Assembly: GCF_014251755.1 (NCBI RefSeq)
Contig: NZ_CP059200.1
Location: forward strand, 1-34,688
DNA length: 34,688 nucleotides
Reading direction: 5' to 3'
Origin: Blattabacterium cuenoti
GTDB lineage: Bacteria > Bacteroidota > Bacteroidia > Flavobacteriales > Blattabacteriaceae
Shown here in pieces: positions 17,232-26,541 of the stretch. Within the stretch, counting starts at the first letter, position 1, and every line of letters starts with the position of its first letter. The translations under genes and the position numbers were made by a program. The notes below the pieces were generated by a model. The model was not told the origin of the DNA and did no database searches. It saw only the letters and a program-made list of their open reading frames with translations.

Positions 17232-19451
17232 TTGCATCAAATTCGATTTTCAATTTATATCATAATATTATTCATTTCTTCCGTTTCTATTTTTTACGGA
17301 AATGAAAAAAAAGAAAATGATGATGAAAAATCTAATCATCATGATATGAAAAATGAATTCTTTTTTTTGAAAGATGTTTTCAAATATCAATCAGATATAC
17401 AAGAACATGACATAAAAGAAGGAAAATCATATTTAAAAGGAAACGCCACTATAGAATATCATAATACAAAAGTTGAAGCAGATTATATAGAATTTAATTG
17501 GAAAAATGGAGATTTATATGCAAAATCAAAAGAAAAATCGGTTCTTTTTCAAAAGGAAAATCAACAATATTTATTTAAAACAATTCAATGGAATTTAAAC
17601 AAACAAATAGGAGAAGCAAAAAATTTTTCTTTAAAAGAAAAAAATCATATTGTGATAGCTAATGATATTGTAAAAAAAAAAGAGGACATTTTAATGAAAA
17701 AAGTAATATATACATCAGATCCTTTTTTTTTAGAAAAAAAAGATAATTTTCCTGATTTTTACTTAAAAACAGATAAATTAAAATATGTTTATTCAAAACA
17801 ATATATTTTTTCTGGTCCAATTTTTTTTTATTTGTATAGAGTTCCAATGCCTATTTTTTTTCCGTTTTTATATATGCCTATAACAAAATTGAAACAACCA
17901 TCTTATAGTGGAATTGTGTATCCAAAATTCGGAATACAAAACAAAAAAATATACATAAAAGATATAGGATTATTTTTTCCCATTTCTAATTTCTTAAATG
18001 TTAAAATGAATGCCTCCATATATAATCCTGAAAAATGGAAAATTAAAACAAAAATAGAATATCAATTGAACAAATATAATGATCATGGATTGATCAATTT
18101 TGATTATCAAAATATGTCAAAAAAACAAAAAAACTATCTATTTCAATGGGAACATAATTCAGATTTCAAATCAAATTCTGAAATAAATTTCAATGCCAAT
18201 ATTAATTATGATAATATTTTTCTATACAATAAAAATGAAAATTTCTCTTATATAAACATAAGAAAAAAGTTTTCTAATTATTTATGGTTTATAGATATTT
18301 ATATGATTCAAAATCAAAAAGAAATTAAATTTCTAATTCCAGAACTAATTTTACACACAAAAAATGTGCTATTTAATGATAAAAAAAATTTTTTTTTAAA
18401 TCAGGTTAATATTGAAAATAAATTTCATTTTAATCATTCTATAGATTTTCAAAAAGTAAAATATTTCCATTCTGTATTATTAAATCACAATATGAACATG
18501 ACGGCTTATTTTCCTTTTTTTTATCCTTATTTAAAAATTTCATCTAAAATTTTGTATCAGGATTTGTATGCATGGAATTCTCCTGATTTTCAAGTTTCAA
18601 GTTTTCAAAAAGTGGATTTTTCAACAAATATAGTCTCTATCCCATTTTATAAAATTTGGAAATTTAAAAACACTGTCCTACTGAAACATCAAATTCAACC
18701 TATTTTATCTTTTCATATGATGTATTTTCCTCCCGTTTTTTATAACGTAAAAAATCATTTTGAAAAAAGAATAAATTTGATTTTCAATAATAATTGGATC
18801 ATAAAAAATCCATGGAATTGTGTTGTTGATTCTTGTAAAAGAATAAAAATTATAAAAGAAATAAACTCCTCATTCATTGTTGATCATAATTTTATAAAAT
18901 GGGAAAAATTTCAAATTATGGGTGATACTGATTTGACAAAAAATTTGAAAACAAAATATAAAGCAGGAATAAATTTTGTTAAAAAAGAACAAAAAAATAA
19001 AATGATATATTTTGATTTTTCTTTTTCTTCTCATTATAACATCAATTTTTTTCCTATAAAAAATGAATTTCAAAAAAAAGGAAAAAATCGTTATGATTAT
19101 TTTTTTTTCGATCAAAACAATTATGCAAAATATTCAATTCCGTTGAATTTAAAGATTGATTTTCATTCCAATTACGAAAATGAGTTGAATGGGGAAAAAT
19201 TGTTCCAAACTTTGTTAAGTTTAAATGGATCTATAAATATCACAAAATATTGGAAAATCAGTTTTCATACAGATTATGATTTTTTGAAAAAAAAAATCAT
19301 ATTTTCTAATATAATTTTTGATAGAGATTTAAGAAGTTTTGAATTGAGTTTCAATTGGATTAAAAATTCTTCCTGGTCTTTTTTTATAGGATTAAAAGAT
19401 CCTAATTTCAGGAATATTATACAGTATAATGAAAAAAACTTACATTATTAA
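17232..19451 (+). CDS. lptD: LPS-assembly outer-membrane protein LptD (OstA/Imp)
   Basis: LptD is the outer-membrane barrel that inserts lipopolysaccharide into the outer leaflet. The 739-residue product has a signal peptide (about 1-23, ending near SIFYGN), a periplasmic OstA-like beta-jellyroll part (about 45-150), and a long barrel region with the Bacteroidota-type segment SGPIFFYLYRVPMPIFFPFLY and PSYSGIVYPKFGI. It is shorter than most free-living Bacteroidota homologues (about 850-900, from memory) but ends in normal barrel-like sequence, with no frameshift. The start is TTG at 17232: an upstream stop is 9 bases away and the first ATG comes only after the signal peptide. The order folK, lptD, ridA remnant, OstA-like suggests a conserved neighbourhood. 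Confidence 0.82.
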   Translation: MHQIRFSIYIIILFISSVSIFYGNEKKENDDEKSNHHDMKNEFFFLKDVFKYQSDIQEHDIKEGKSYLKGNATIEYHNTKVEADYIEFNWKNGDLYAKSKEKSVLFQKENQQYLFKTIQWNLNKQIGEAKNFSLKEKNHIVIANDIVKKKEDILMKKVIYTSDPFFLEKKDNFPDFYLKTDKLKYVYSKQYIFSGPIFFYLYRVPMPIFFPFLYMPITKLKQPSYSGIVYPKFGIQNKKIYIKDIGLFFPISNFLNVKMNASIYNPEKWKIKTKIEYQLNKYNDHGLINFDYQNMSKKQKNYLFQWEHNSDFKSNSEINFNANINYDNIFLYNKNENFSYINIRKKFSNYLWFIDIYMIQNQKEIKFLIPELILHTKNVLFNDKKNFFLNQVNIENKFHFNHSIDFQKVKYFHSVLLNHNMNMTAYFPFFYPYLKISSKILYQDLYAWNSPDFQVSSFQKVDFSTNIVSIPFYKIWKFKNTVLLKHQIQPILSFHMMYFPPVFYNVKNHFEKRINLIFNNNWIIKNPWNCVVDSCKRIKIIKEINSSFIVDHNFIKWEKFQIMGDTDLTKNLKTKYKAGINFVKKEQKNKMIYFDFSFSSHYNINFFPIKNEFQKKGKNRYDYFFFDQNNYAKYSIPLNLKIDFHSNYENELNGEKLFQTLLSLNGSINITKYWKISFHTDYDFLKKKIIFSNIIFDRDLRSFELSFNWIKNSSWSFFIGLKDPNFRNIIQYNEKNLHY

Positions 19452-19457
19452 TTAATC

Positions 19458-19746
19458 ATGATACCCAAAAAATTTTCAATAAATAAAATTCCATCTTATG
19501 GTCCATATAATACATGTGTTTTTATAGAAGAGTTTTTATTCGTTTCCGTACAAATAGCGATAGATCAAAATATCGGAAAAATTAGTTTCAAATAATATAG
19601 AAATGGAAACAAAAAAAGTTATGGAGAATATAGAAATTTTTTTTTCAGAAAAAGGAAGTTATCATCCAGCCATAGAAACTATACCAGTTTCTGGTCTTCC
19701 TAAGAATGCCAATATTGAAATATCTTTAATTGCATACAAGAATTAA
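19458..19746 (+). pseudogene. ridA: Decayed ridA (reactive intermediate deaminase A)
   Basis: RidA normally hydrolyses reactive enamine/imine intermediates released by PLP enzymes. The 318-base gap between lptD and the OstA-like gene holds two out-of-frame RidA pieces. 19458-19595 encodes 45 residues (IPSYGPYNTCVF, FVSVQIAIDQNIGKI) ending at a stop. 19603-19746 in another frame continues with METKKVMENIEIFFSEKGS, then jumps to HPAIETIPVSGLPKNANIEI and LIAYKN. So there is a frameshift near 19590 and an internal loss of about 35-40 residues (the region between the ENI helix and the C-terminal RxTVxVxxLPxxxxxEI part). Even with the frame repaired, about half the core would be missing, so the gene is not functional. 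Confidence 0.88.
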
Positions 19747-19769
19747 TTCTTTTATTTTTAGAACTAATT

Positions 19770-21452
19770 GTGAAATATGGATTTTCAATTTTTATTATTT
19801 TTTTATTATTGTCATTAAACAGAACATTTTCTATTTCTAATGAAGAAAAAAAAACTATACAAATCATTCATGCAGATCTGATTCAAAATAATGAAAATCA
19901 AGATTTTGTTTTGACAGGAAATATTCATTTAAAATATGATAAGTATCATCTTTTTTGTAAAAAGGTTATATATGATAAAACAAATCATAAATTTCATGGA
20001 TCTGGAAATGTAAGATTAACATCAGGAAAAAATAAAATAATATCTCAGAATATAGTAGGAAATTTTTTTGATTTTCAATTATCAGGTAAAGTAGTTTTAT
20101 TTTATGGAAAAACAAAGTTAACAGCGGATACTATTAATTTTAATTTAAAAAAAAAACTACTTCGAGCTATCAACAATGTTGTTTTATTTTTTGATAAAAT
20201 CAAATTAACAACTAATATGTTGGAATATAATTTGATATCAAATCAAATTTTTTATAAAAAAAATAGCATTATCCATTATGGAGATTATACCATATGTAGT
20301 AAAGAAGGTTTTTTTTACATCAATAAAAGAAAAATAGAGTTAAAACATGAAATAAAATTGATTGGAAAAAATTATACTGTATATGCCAATACGTTAGTAT
20401 ATCTATTTAAACAAGATCAAATCTATTTTCATGATCCCGCTATTATAGTACAAAATACAAATTTTGATAATTTTATTTATACTAAAAAAGCAGTGTTTTC
20501 ATTTCGAAAAAAAATATTCTTATTTGAGAATTATGTAAGCATTCATTATAATGGTAAAATTATAAGAGGAGAATATTTATTTTTTGATCAAAATAAAAAA
20601 TGTGGGTTTATGAGAAATATTTTTTTAGAAAATACAAAAAAAAAATATTTTTTGATAAGTAGTGGATATGGAAAGTTTGATCTTCATTCTGGTTCTTTAA
20701 TCTTAAAACAAAATCCAAAAATTATAAACACATCAAAAAATAATTTGGTTTTTATTTATTCAAATATTTTGAAAATAAATCTAAAAAAAAATGACACATA
20801 TTCAATTCAAGCTTTTTCTATTAAAAGCTTTTTTCTGAATGAAACTGAAAACATTCAAGGAACATGTAATTTTTTTCATTATGAATCTTCAAATGGTGAT
20901 ATGAAATTTTATGGAAATCCAATATTATGGTTTCATAATCAAAAAATCACTGGAAAAACAATATATATTCAAAATGATGAAACAAATGATTCTATAATCA
21001 AGAACATAAAAATTATAAAGAATGCTTCTTACATAGAAAAAATCAATTCCGAAGAATTTAATCAGATAGAAGGAGATATCATCACTGGATTTTTTAATAA
21101 AAAAAATTCTTTAGAAAAAATGATAATTCAAGGAAATATTAATAGCATTTTTTTTCTTTATTCTAATAAAGAAAAAAAAATAATTAATAAATCATCTTGT
21201 GAATTTTTATCAATTTACTTGGATAAATCACAAAAAATTAGAAAAATTTTTTGTGAAAAAAAAGCACGTTCAGAGTTGATTCCAATCGATCAAAAAACAC
21301 CTAAAAAATTTCTTTATCTATCTAAATTTGATTGGAAAGAAAAAGATAAACCAAAAAACAATCAAAAACTTCTTATCCATAAAGAAATAGAAAAGTATAA
21401 AAAAGAAAGTTTGTTAGAAAAAGAAACAATCAAAAGTATGGTAAAGAAATAA
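19770..21452 (+). CDS. OstA/LptA-like periplasmic LPS transport protein
   Basis: OstA-fold proteins form the periplasmic bridge that carries LPS from the inner membrane to LptD. The 560-residue product has a signal peptide (about 1-22, FIIFLLLSLNRTFS) and repeated OstA-type beta segments: IIHADLIQNNENQDFVLTGN, HGSGNVRLTSGKNKIISQN, LTADTINFNL and NGKIIRGEYLFFD. The C-terminus is Lys/Glu-rich. It is much longer than the roughly 185-residue enterobacterial LptA but typical of the Bacteroidota OstA-like family. The start is GTG at 19770, chosen because it precedes the signal peptide and no ATG occurs in frame nearby. A class-III aminotransferase follows 17 bases downstream, a pairing common in Flavobacteria. 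Confidence 0.78.
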   Translation: MKYGFSIFIIFLLLSLNRTFSISNEEKKTIQIIHADLIQNNENQDFVLTGNIHLKYDKYHLFCKKVIYDKTNHKFHGSGNVRLTSGKNKIISQNIVGNFFDFQLSGKVVLFYGKTKLTADTINFNLKKKLLRAINNVVLFFDKIKLTTNMLEYNLISNQIFYKKNSIIHYGDYTICSKEGFFYINKRKIELKHEIKLIGKNYTVYANTLVYLFKQDQIYFHDPAIIVQNTNFDNFIYTKKAVFSFRKKIFLFENYVSIHYNGKIIRGEYLFFDQNKKCGFMRNIFLENTKKKYFLISSGYGKFDLHSGSLILKQNPKIINTSKNNLVFIYSNILKINLKKNDTYSIQAFSIKSFFLNETENIQGTCNFFHYESSNGDMKFYGNPILWFHNQKITGKTIYIQNDETNDSIIKNIKIIKNASYIEKINSEEFNQIEGDIITGFFNKKNSLEKMIIQGNINSIFFLYSNKEKKIINKSSCEFLSIYLDKSQKIRKIFCEKKARSELIPIDQKTPKKFLYLSKFDWKEKDKPKNNQKLLIHKEIEKYKKESLLEKETIKSMVKK

Positions 21453-21501
21453 TTAGAAAAAGATTTTTTATGAAAAAAAAAAAATTAGAAAAAGATTTTT
21501 T
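21451..21501 (+). repeat. 19-bp direct repeat flanking the aminotransferase start codon
   Basis: aattagaaaaagatttttt occurs at 21451-21469 and again at 21483-21501, 32 bases apart. The ATG (21470) and a run of 12 A (21473-21484) lie between and into the second copy. The first copy covers the stop of the OstA-like gene and the leader of the next gene; the second encodes residues LEKDF of the aminotransferase. It looks like a local tandem duplication. Confidence 0.85.
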
Positions 21502-22663
21502 TCAATATCAAACTCAAATCAATCCGGATCCTATGAATATTATGGTGAATCATGCTGAAGGAAGTTATATTTATGGAACAGATGGAAAAAAATATTTAGA
21601 TTTTGTAGCAGGTATTTCCGTAAATGTATTAGGACATGGAAATCCAAAAATTAAAGAAGCTATAAAAAAACAAGTAGATCAATACTTGCACACTATGGTA
21701 TATGGAGAATTTATACAAAATCCTTGTGTAAGTTTATGTAAAAAAATATCAGAAAATATTCCATATCCACTTACTACTACTTATTTGGTAAATTCCGGAA
21801 CAGAAGCAGTAGAAGGCGCTTTAAAATTAGCTAAGTGTTATACGGGAAGGAAAGAAATTATTTCTTGTAAGTATTCTTATCATGGAAGTACACATGGCTC
21901 TATGAGTGTTATGGGATATGAAGATTATAAAAAATCTTTTATACCTCTGTTACCTTTAATAAAGTTTATTACATTTAATCATATAGAAGAATTAATGGAT
22001 TCTATTACAGAAAAAACTGCTTGTGTAATTTTAGAAACTATTCAATGTTCTTCTGGAATTATATTACCTAACAATTCTTTTTTAAAAGAAGTAAGAAAAC
22101 AATGCCATAAAAAAAAAGCATTGATGATACTTGACGAAATCCAAACCGGATTTGGAAGAACAGGAAAACTTTTTGCATTTGAACATTATGAAATTGTTCC
22201 TGACATTTTAATAATAGGAAAAGGAATGGGAGGTGGAATGCCTATCAGTGGTTTTGTATCATCCAAAAAAATTATGAAAACTTTTAGGAATATTGTTCCT
22301 TTAGGACATTTAACTACTTTTGGAGGAAATCCCGTTTCTGCTTCTGCTTCTTTAGCTACTTTGAATCAAATTATCAATTCAGATATCATAGAACAAGTGC
22401 CAGTAAAAGAAAAATGGATTCGGGAATATTTGGTTCATAATGAAATCAAAAACATTCATGGAAAAGGTCTTTTTCTTTCTTTAGAATTAAAAAATAAAGA
22501 TAAAGTGGAAAAAGTTTTAAAAACTTGTATCAAAAAAGGATTAATATTATTTCGTTTTTTATTTCATAACAATTACATACGTATATCTCCTCCATTAACT
22601 ATCACAAAACAAGAAATCCAAAAAGGATGTTCTATTATTATTGAAAGTTTAAATAAACTTTAA
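21470..22663 (+). CDS. Class-III PLP-dependent aminotransferase (acetylornithine/4-aminobutyrate type)
   Basis: The enzyme moves an amino group between an omega-amino acid and 2-oxoglutarate. The 397-residue product has the class-III features: SGTEA (109-113) for cofactor phosphate binding, LDEIQTGFGRTG (221-232) with PLP-ring-binding D222, and PLP lysine K251 in IIGKGMGGG. TTFGGNP follows at 282-288. Substrate is uncertain. The close relatives I recall in Flavobacteria, next to OstA-like genes, are annotated as aspartate aminotransferase family; acetylornithine aminotransferase (argD) or 4-aminobutyrate aminotransferase are other options. The ATG at 21470 is followed by 12 A, giving MKKKKLEKD, which looks added by a local duplication. 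Confidence 0.88.
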   Translation: MKKKKLEKDFFQYQTQINPDPMNIMVNHAEGSYIYGTDGKKYLDFVAGISVNVLGHGNPKIKEAIKKQVDQYLHTMVYGEFIQNPCVSLCKKISENIPYPLTTTYLVNSGTEAVEGALKLAKCYTGRKEIISCKYSYHGSTHGSMSVMGYEDYKKSFIPLLPLIKFITFNHIEELMDSITEKTACVILETIQCSSGIILPNNSFLKEVRKQCHKKKALMILDEIQTGFGRTGKLFAFEHYEIVPDILIIGKGMGGGMPISGFVSSKKIMKTFRNIVPLGHLTTFGGNPVSASASLATLNQIINSDIIEQVPVKEKWIREYLVHNEIKNIHGKGLFLSLELKNKDKVEKVLKTCIKKGLILFRFLFHNNYIRISPPLTITKQEIQKGCSIIIESLNKL

Positions 22664-22676
22664 AAAAATAATCAAA

Positions 22677-23426
22677 TTGAGATTTTTTATTGAATTAGCT
22701 TATAATGGAAAACATTTTTTTGGATGGCAAACTCAAAAAAAAGTAAGTACAGTGGAAGAAAAATTAGAATATTGTTTATCAAAACTATTGAAAACATCTA
22801 TAAATGTTGTGGGTGCTAGTAGAACGGATAAAGGAGTACATGCTAAACAAATGTTTGCTCATTTTGATTTCGAAAAAAAAATTAAAAATAATATCGTAGA
22901 TAGATTAAATGTTTTTTTACCTGAATCTATTAAAGTTTTCAATATTTTTCCAGTAAAAAAAAATATTCATGCCAGATTTAATGCTATAAAACGAACATAT
23001 AAATATTATTTAACACAAGAAAAAAATCCATTTAATCAAGATTTCTCTTGGTACTGTTTTTATCATCCATTAAATATTCAAAAAATGAATATAGCCTCAA
23101 AAAGACTTATGAAATATAAAGATTTTAGTTCCTTTTGCAAAAAAAAAACTAATAACAATGAAAATAATGTATGTAAAATTTATCACGCTGATTGGTCTTC
23201 TGAAAAGAAAAATGTTTTATGTTTTACTATTGAAGCTAATCGATTTTTAAGATCGATGGTTAGGGCTATTATAGGGACACTTATTGATGTGGGAAGAAAT
23301 AAAATTAGTATCAATGAATTTATAAAAATTATAGAATTGAAAAATTCTAATTTTTGCAAAATTATAGTTCCTGCATGTGGTTTATTTCTGACTCGGATTC
23401 TCTATCCAAAAGATATTTTTTTATGA
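22677..23426 (+). CDS. truA: tRNA pseudouridine(38-40) synthase TruA
   Basis: TruA converts uridines at positions 38-40 of the tRNA anticodon arm to pseudouridine. The 249-residue protein starts MRFFIELAYNGKHFFGWQ, the family N-terminus. It has the catalytic GASRTDKGVHAK motif with D51 and the later FTIEANRFLRSMVR and IIGTLIDVG stretches. The start is TTG at 22677: the frame is open only 9 codons further upstream, with no ATG or GTG, and the residues after TTG match the family from the first position. It lies 13 bases after the aminotransferase, and its TGA overlaps the ATG of the ABC transporter gene (ATGA). Confidence 0.96.
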   Translation: MRFFIELAYNGKHFFGWQTQKKVSTVEEKLEYCLSKLLKTSINVVGASRTDKGVHAKQMFAHFDFEKKIKNNIVDRLNVFLPESIKVFNIFPVKKNIHARFNAIKRTYKYYLTQEKNPFNQDFSWYCFYHPLNIQKMNIASKRLMKYKDFSSFCKKKTNNNENNVCKIYHADWSSEKKNVLCFTIEANRFLRSMVRAIIGTLIDVGRNKISINEFIKIIELKNSNFCKIIVPACGLFLTRILYPKDIFL

Positions 23427-25177
23427 ACAAAAATTTGAATCAAAAAAAATCTTCCTTAAAACAGTTGATTATAATTGCTTTAAATTACAGACTTACATTA
23501 ATATCAACAATTCTTATTTCTATATTAATTTCCTTTATTTCTGCTTATCGTCCTAAATTAATACAAAAAGCTATAGATATTCATATTCTTTATAAAGATT
23601 TTTCAGGACTGAAAAATGTACTGATGTTAATAATTATGCTTCTTTTTTTAGAAAGTATATTTCATTTTATTTTATTGTATCTATCTAATGTGTTAGCTCA
23701 AAATGTAATTAAAAAAATTAGAATTCTTTTATTTGAAAAATTATTACACTTTAAAAATTCTTTTTTTAACAGAACTCCAATAGGAAAATTGGTATCTTAT
23801 TCTGTATCAGATATAGAAACCATAGCCGTAATATTTAATGATGGAATTTTACTTGTTGCTGGAGATGTTTTAAGAATTATAATGATTATTATTATGATGT
23901 ATACAGTTCATCAAAAATTATCTTTTATAGTTTCTTTAACTATTCCTTTTATGTATGTCATTACTCGTTTTTTCCAAAAAACGTTAAAAAAAACGTTTCA
24001 AAAAGAACGCATTCAAACTTCACGTTTGAATAGTTTTTTACAAGAAAAAATTATAGGGATGTCTATTATTCAACTTTTTCATAAAGAAAAAGAGGAATAC
24101 TTGAAATTCAAGTCTATTAATCGTAAATTAATGAATGCTCATTTGAAAACCATTTTTTATTTTTCTATTTTTTTTCCTATAGTAGAAATAATTTCTGCAA
24201 TTACAATAAGTATTATCATATTTTATGGAGGATTTCATGCTATTGAAGAAATAGGAAATGTAAAACCAGGACAAATTATTGCGTTTATTTTTTTTATTTA
24301 TCTTCTTTTCCGTCCTATGCGACAAATAGCTGATAGATTCAATATCATCCAAAGAGGAATAGCTGGAATAGAACGTATATTTTCTATATTAAATTCTAAA
24401 GAATTTATTTCTCCTAATAGAGGAAAATTACGTTTTAAAAAATTAAAGGGACATATTGTATTTAAGAATGTTCATTTTTCTTATATAGATAATGAAATGG
24501 TATTAAATGGAATTTCTTTTGAAATTCAACCAGGGGAAAAAGTTGCTATAGTAGGAGCTACCGGTTCTGGAAAATCTACGATTACTTATTTAATTTCTAG
24601 ATTATATGATATAAAAAAAGGTAATATTTGGATCGATGGATCTTTTATTCAAGATATAGAGTTAAAAAATTTAAGATCCCATATTAGAGTAGTGACACAA
24701 GATACTTTTTTGTTTAATGATTCAATTATTAATAATATCACTTTAGGAGATCCGTCTATTAGCATTGGTAAAATAGAAGACATGGCAAAAAAAATAGGAA
24801 TCCATAATTTTATTACATCTTTGCCTGATGGATATAAATCCATAGTAAAAGAAAGAGGAAATTCACTCTCTATTGGGGAAAAACAATTGATTTCTTTTTT
24901 AAGAGTTCAAATGCATCCTTATTCCGTACTAATATTAGATGAAGCGACTGCATCATTAAATAAAGAATTAGAAAAAATGATTTATCAAGCTACAGATCTT
25001 TTAACAAAACATAAAACTTCTATTATCATTACTCACCGTATTTCTACATTAGAAAATTCTAATAAAATATTTGTTTTAGATAAAGGATCTCTTGTAGAAG
25101 AAGGAAGTCATCAAAGATTAATTCGATTGAATGGATATTATGCTGGATTATATTCTAATAAAGAATCTTTTAAATAA
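23423..25177 (+). CDS. ABC transporter, fused membrane and ATP-binding domains (MsbA-like exporter)
   Basis: This is a half-size ABC exporter: about six membrane helices in residues 15-320, then a nucleotide-binding domain. Walker A GATGSGKST is at 378-386, the signature LSIGE at 482-486, Walker B LILDEA near 510 and the switch histidine in IIITHRIS. The first two signature residues match the usual LSGGQ loosely. I chose the ATG at 23423 (MNKNLNQKK), which overlaps the truA stop by 4 bases; a longer frame from 23354 only re-reads truA. Substrate is unknown. Lipid A/LPS or another lipid is plausible because msbA-type exporters serve LPS assembly and this window is rich in LPS genes, but multidrug exporters look alike. 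The end lies 13 bases from the convergent surA-like gene. Confidence 0.9.
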   Translation: MNKNLNQKKSSLKQLIIIALNYRLTLISTILISILISFISAYRPKLIQKAIDIHILYKDFSGLKNVLMLIIMLLFLESIFHFILLYLSNVLAQNVIKKIRILLFEKLLHFKNSFFNRTPIGKLVSYSVSDIETIAVIFNDGILLVAGDVLRIIMIIIMMYTVHQKLSFIVSLTIPFMYVITRFFQKTLKKTFQKERIQTSRLNSFLQEKIIGMSIIQLFHKEKEEYLKFKSINRKLMNAHLKTIFYFSIFFPIVEIISAITISIIIFYGGFHAIEEIGNVKPGQIIAFIFFIYLLFRPMRQIADRFNIIQRGIAGIERIFSILNSKEFISPNRGKLRFKKLKGHIVFKNVHFSYIDNEMVLNGISFEIQPGEKVAIVGATGSGKSTITYLISRLYDIKKGNIWIDGSFIQDIELKNLRSHIRVVTQDTFLFNDSIINNITLGDPSISIGKIEDMAKKIGIHNFITSLPDGYKSIVKERGNSLSIGEKQLISFLRVQMHPYSVLILDEATASLNKELEKMIYQATDLLTKHKTSIIITHRISTLENSNKIFVLDKGSLVEEGSHQRLIRLNGYYAGLYSNKESFK

Positions 25178-25190
25178 CTAACAAAACAAT

Positions 25191-26459
25191 TTAACAATTA
25201 ATTTTTACGTAAAAAGTATTTTTTAAAATTTTATTAGCCCAATTTTTTATTTTTTCTTTGTTTTTGATGTTTCTTACAAAATTTTTTAAAAAATTGTAAT
25301 TTTCTTCAAAAGAAAGGGGTTTAGATGGTATCTCATCCAATAATTTTACGATAACAAAGGCTTCTTTTCCATTTATGATTTCCTTATGAGGATTAGTGAT
25401 TTCTCCTTTTTTAAAAATAAGAAATGCTTTTTTCGTATTTTTAGAAAGTTGGTTTTCCTCCATCCAAATTGAATCCTGTATTATTACATCAACAATTTTA
25501 TTTTGATTCAGTAATTTTGGAATTTTATCTAAATTCATTTTTTGATGAATCATGCGTTTTCTAAAGGATTCTGAAAATAGTTTTGTTTTGTATAATTCGT
25601 TTTTTGAATATTTAGGTTTGATTAAAATATGTCTAAAATCAATATCATTTTTTCTTTTTTGTTCCAATTTTATAATATGAAAACCTAAATCTGTTTCAAA
25701 CGGTTTAGATATTTCTCCTTCTTTTAAAGAAAGAACTAAATGTACAAATTCTGGTGAAAGATTATTTATTTTCACATCCTGAATAAGCCCCCCTTTCAAT
25801 GCTGAAGAATTATCTTCAGAAAATAAAATAGCTTTAGTGGAAAAATCAATATCAGAATGGATTTCTTTTTTGATTTGATTTAAAAAATCAATTATTTTTT
25901 TTTTGTTAATATTGCTTAATTTAGGATAAAATATAATATAAGAAACACATATCTTTTTGGGAAAAAAAGGGATTTGATTCTGTTTTTGATTCAAAAAATG
26001 CTTGACTTCTTTTGGAGTAACTTCCACATCATCCGTTATTTGATCGTAAAATTTTTCTATATATTTTTGGTTTTTAATTTTTTCCGTCAATTCTTTCAAG
26101 AATTCTTTATTTTGAAGTTGCATTAAAAATTCTTCCTGGTTTTTATTTTTTTTTTTCATTTCTGATAAAAATTCTTGAATTCTTAATTCTAATTCTTGAT
26201 CACTGATTTTTATATTTTTATCTTTTTTTGCATAATACAGCATTAATTTTTGAGTGAGAATATTATTGATAACATCCGTGTTACAAAATGATTTGTTTTC
26301 ATTACGATTTTTAATCTCAGAATCTAAAATGATATCATTTCCTACCACTACAGAAATTCCACTTAGTTTTTCTAAACCGGAAGAATATGAAAAACAGTTA
26401 TGGAAAACACAGAATAAAAAAAGTACAATGAAAAAAAATTTTCTATTTAAATTCTTCAT
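25191..26459 (-). CDS. surA: SurA-like periplasmic peptidyl-prolyl isomerase (foldase)
   Basis: SurA-type proteins chaperone outer-membrane proteins in the periplasm. The 422-residue product has a signal peptide (about 1-24, FFIVLFLFCVFHNCFS), an N-terminal chaperone helix region (about 35-165) and a parvulin domain (about 165-270). That domain contains SALKGGLIQDVKINNLSPEF, LKEGEISKPFETDLGFHIIK. A second, more divergent parvulin-like part follows (about 275-380, DFRHILIKP, FKKGEITNP), then a C-terminal helix. This matches the SurA layout, but PpiC/PrsA-like foldases are related. The ATG at 26459 is supported by the signal peptide. It is divergent from lptB. Confidence 0.86.
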   Translation of the reverse strand: MKNLNRKFFFIVLFLFCVFHNCFSYSSGLEKLSGISVVVGNDIILDSEIKNRNENKSFCNTDVINNILTQKLMLYYAKKDKNIKISDQELELRIQEFLSEMKKKNKNQEEFLMQLQNKEFLKELTEKIKNQKYIEKFYDQITDDVEVTPKEVKHFLNQKQNQIPFFPKKICVSYIIFYPKLSNINKKKIIDFLNQIKKEIHSDIDFSTKAILFSEDNSSALKGGLIQDVKINNLSPEFVHLVLSLKEGEISKPFETDLGFHIIKLEQKRKNDIDFRHILIKPKYSKNELYKTKLFSESFRKRMIHQKMNLDKIPKLLNQNKIVDVIIQDSIWMEENQLSKNTKKAFLIFKKGEITNPHKEIINGKEAFVIVKLLDEIPSKPLSFEENYNFLKNFVRNIKNKEKIKNWANKILKNTFYVKINC

Positions 26460-26541
26460 ATTATATAGAAATTAATAATATTATAAATATATAATATATT
26501 CATATTTTATTTAATAAAAAAAATTTTTTTAAAATTTATTT

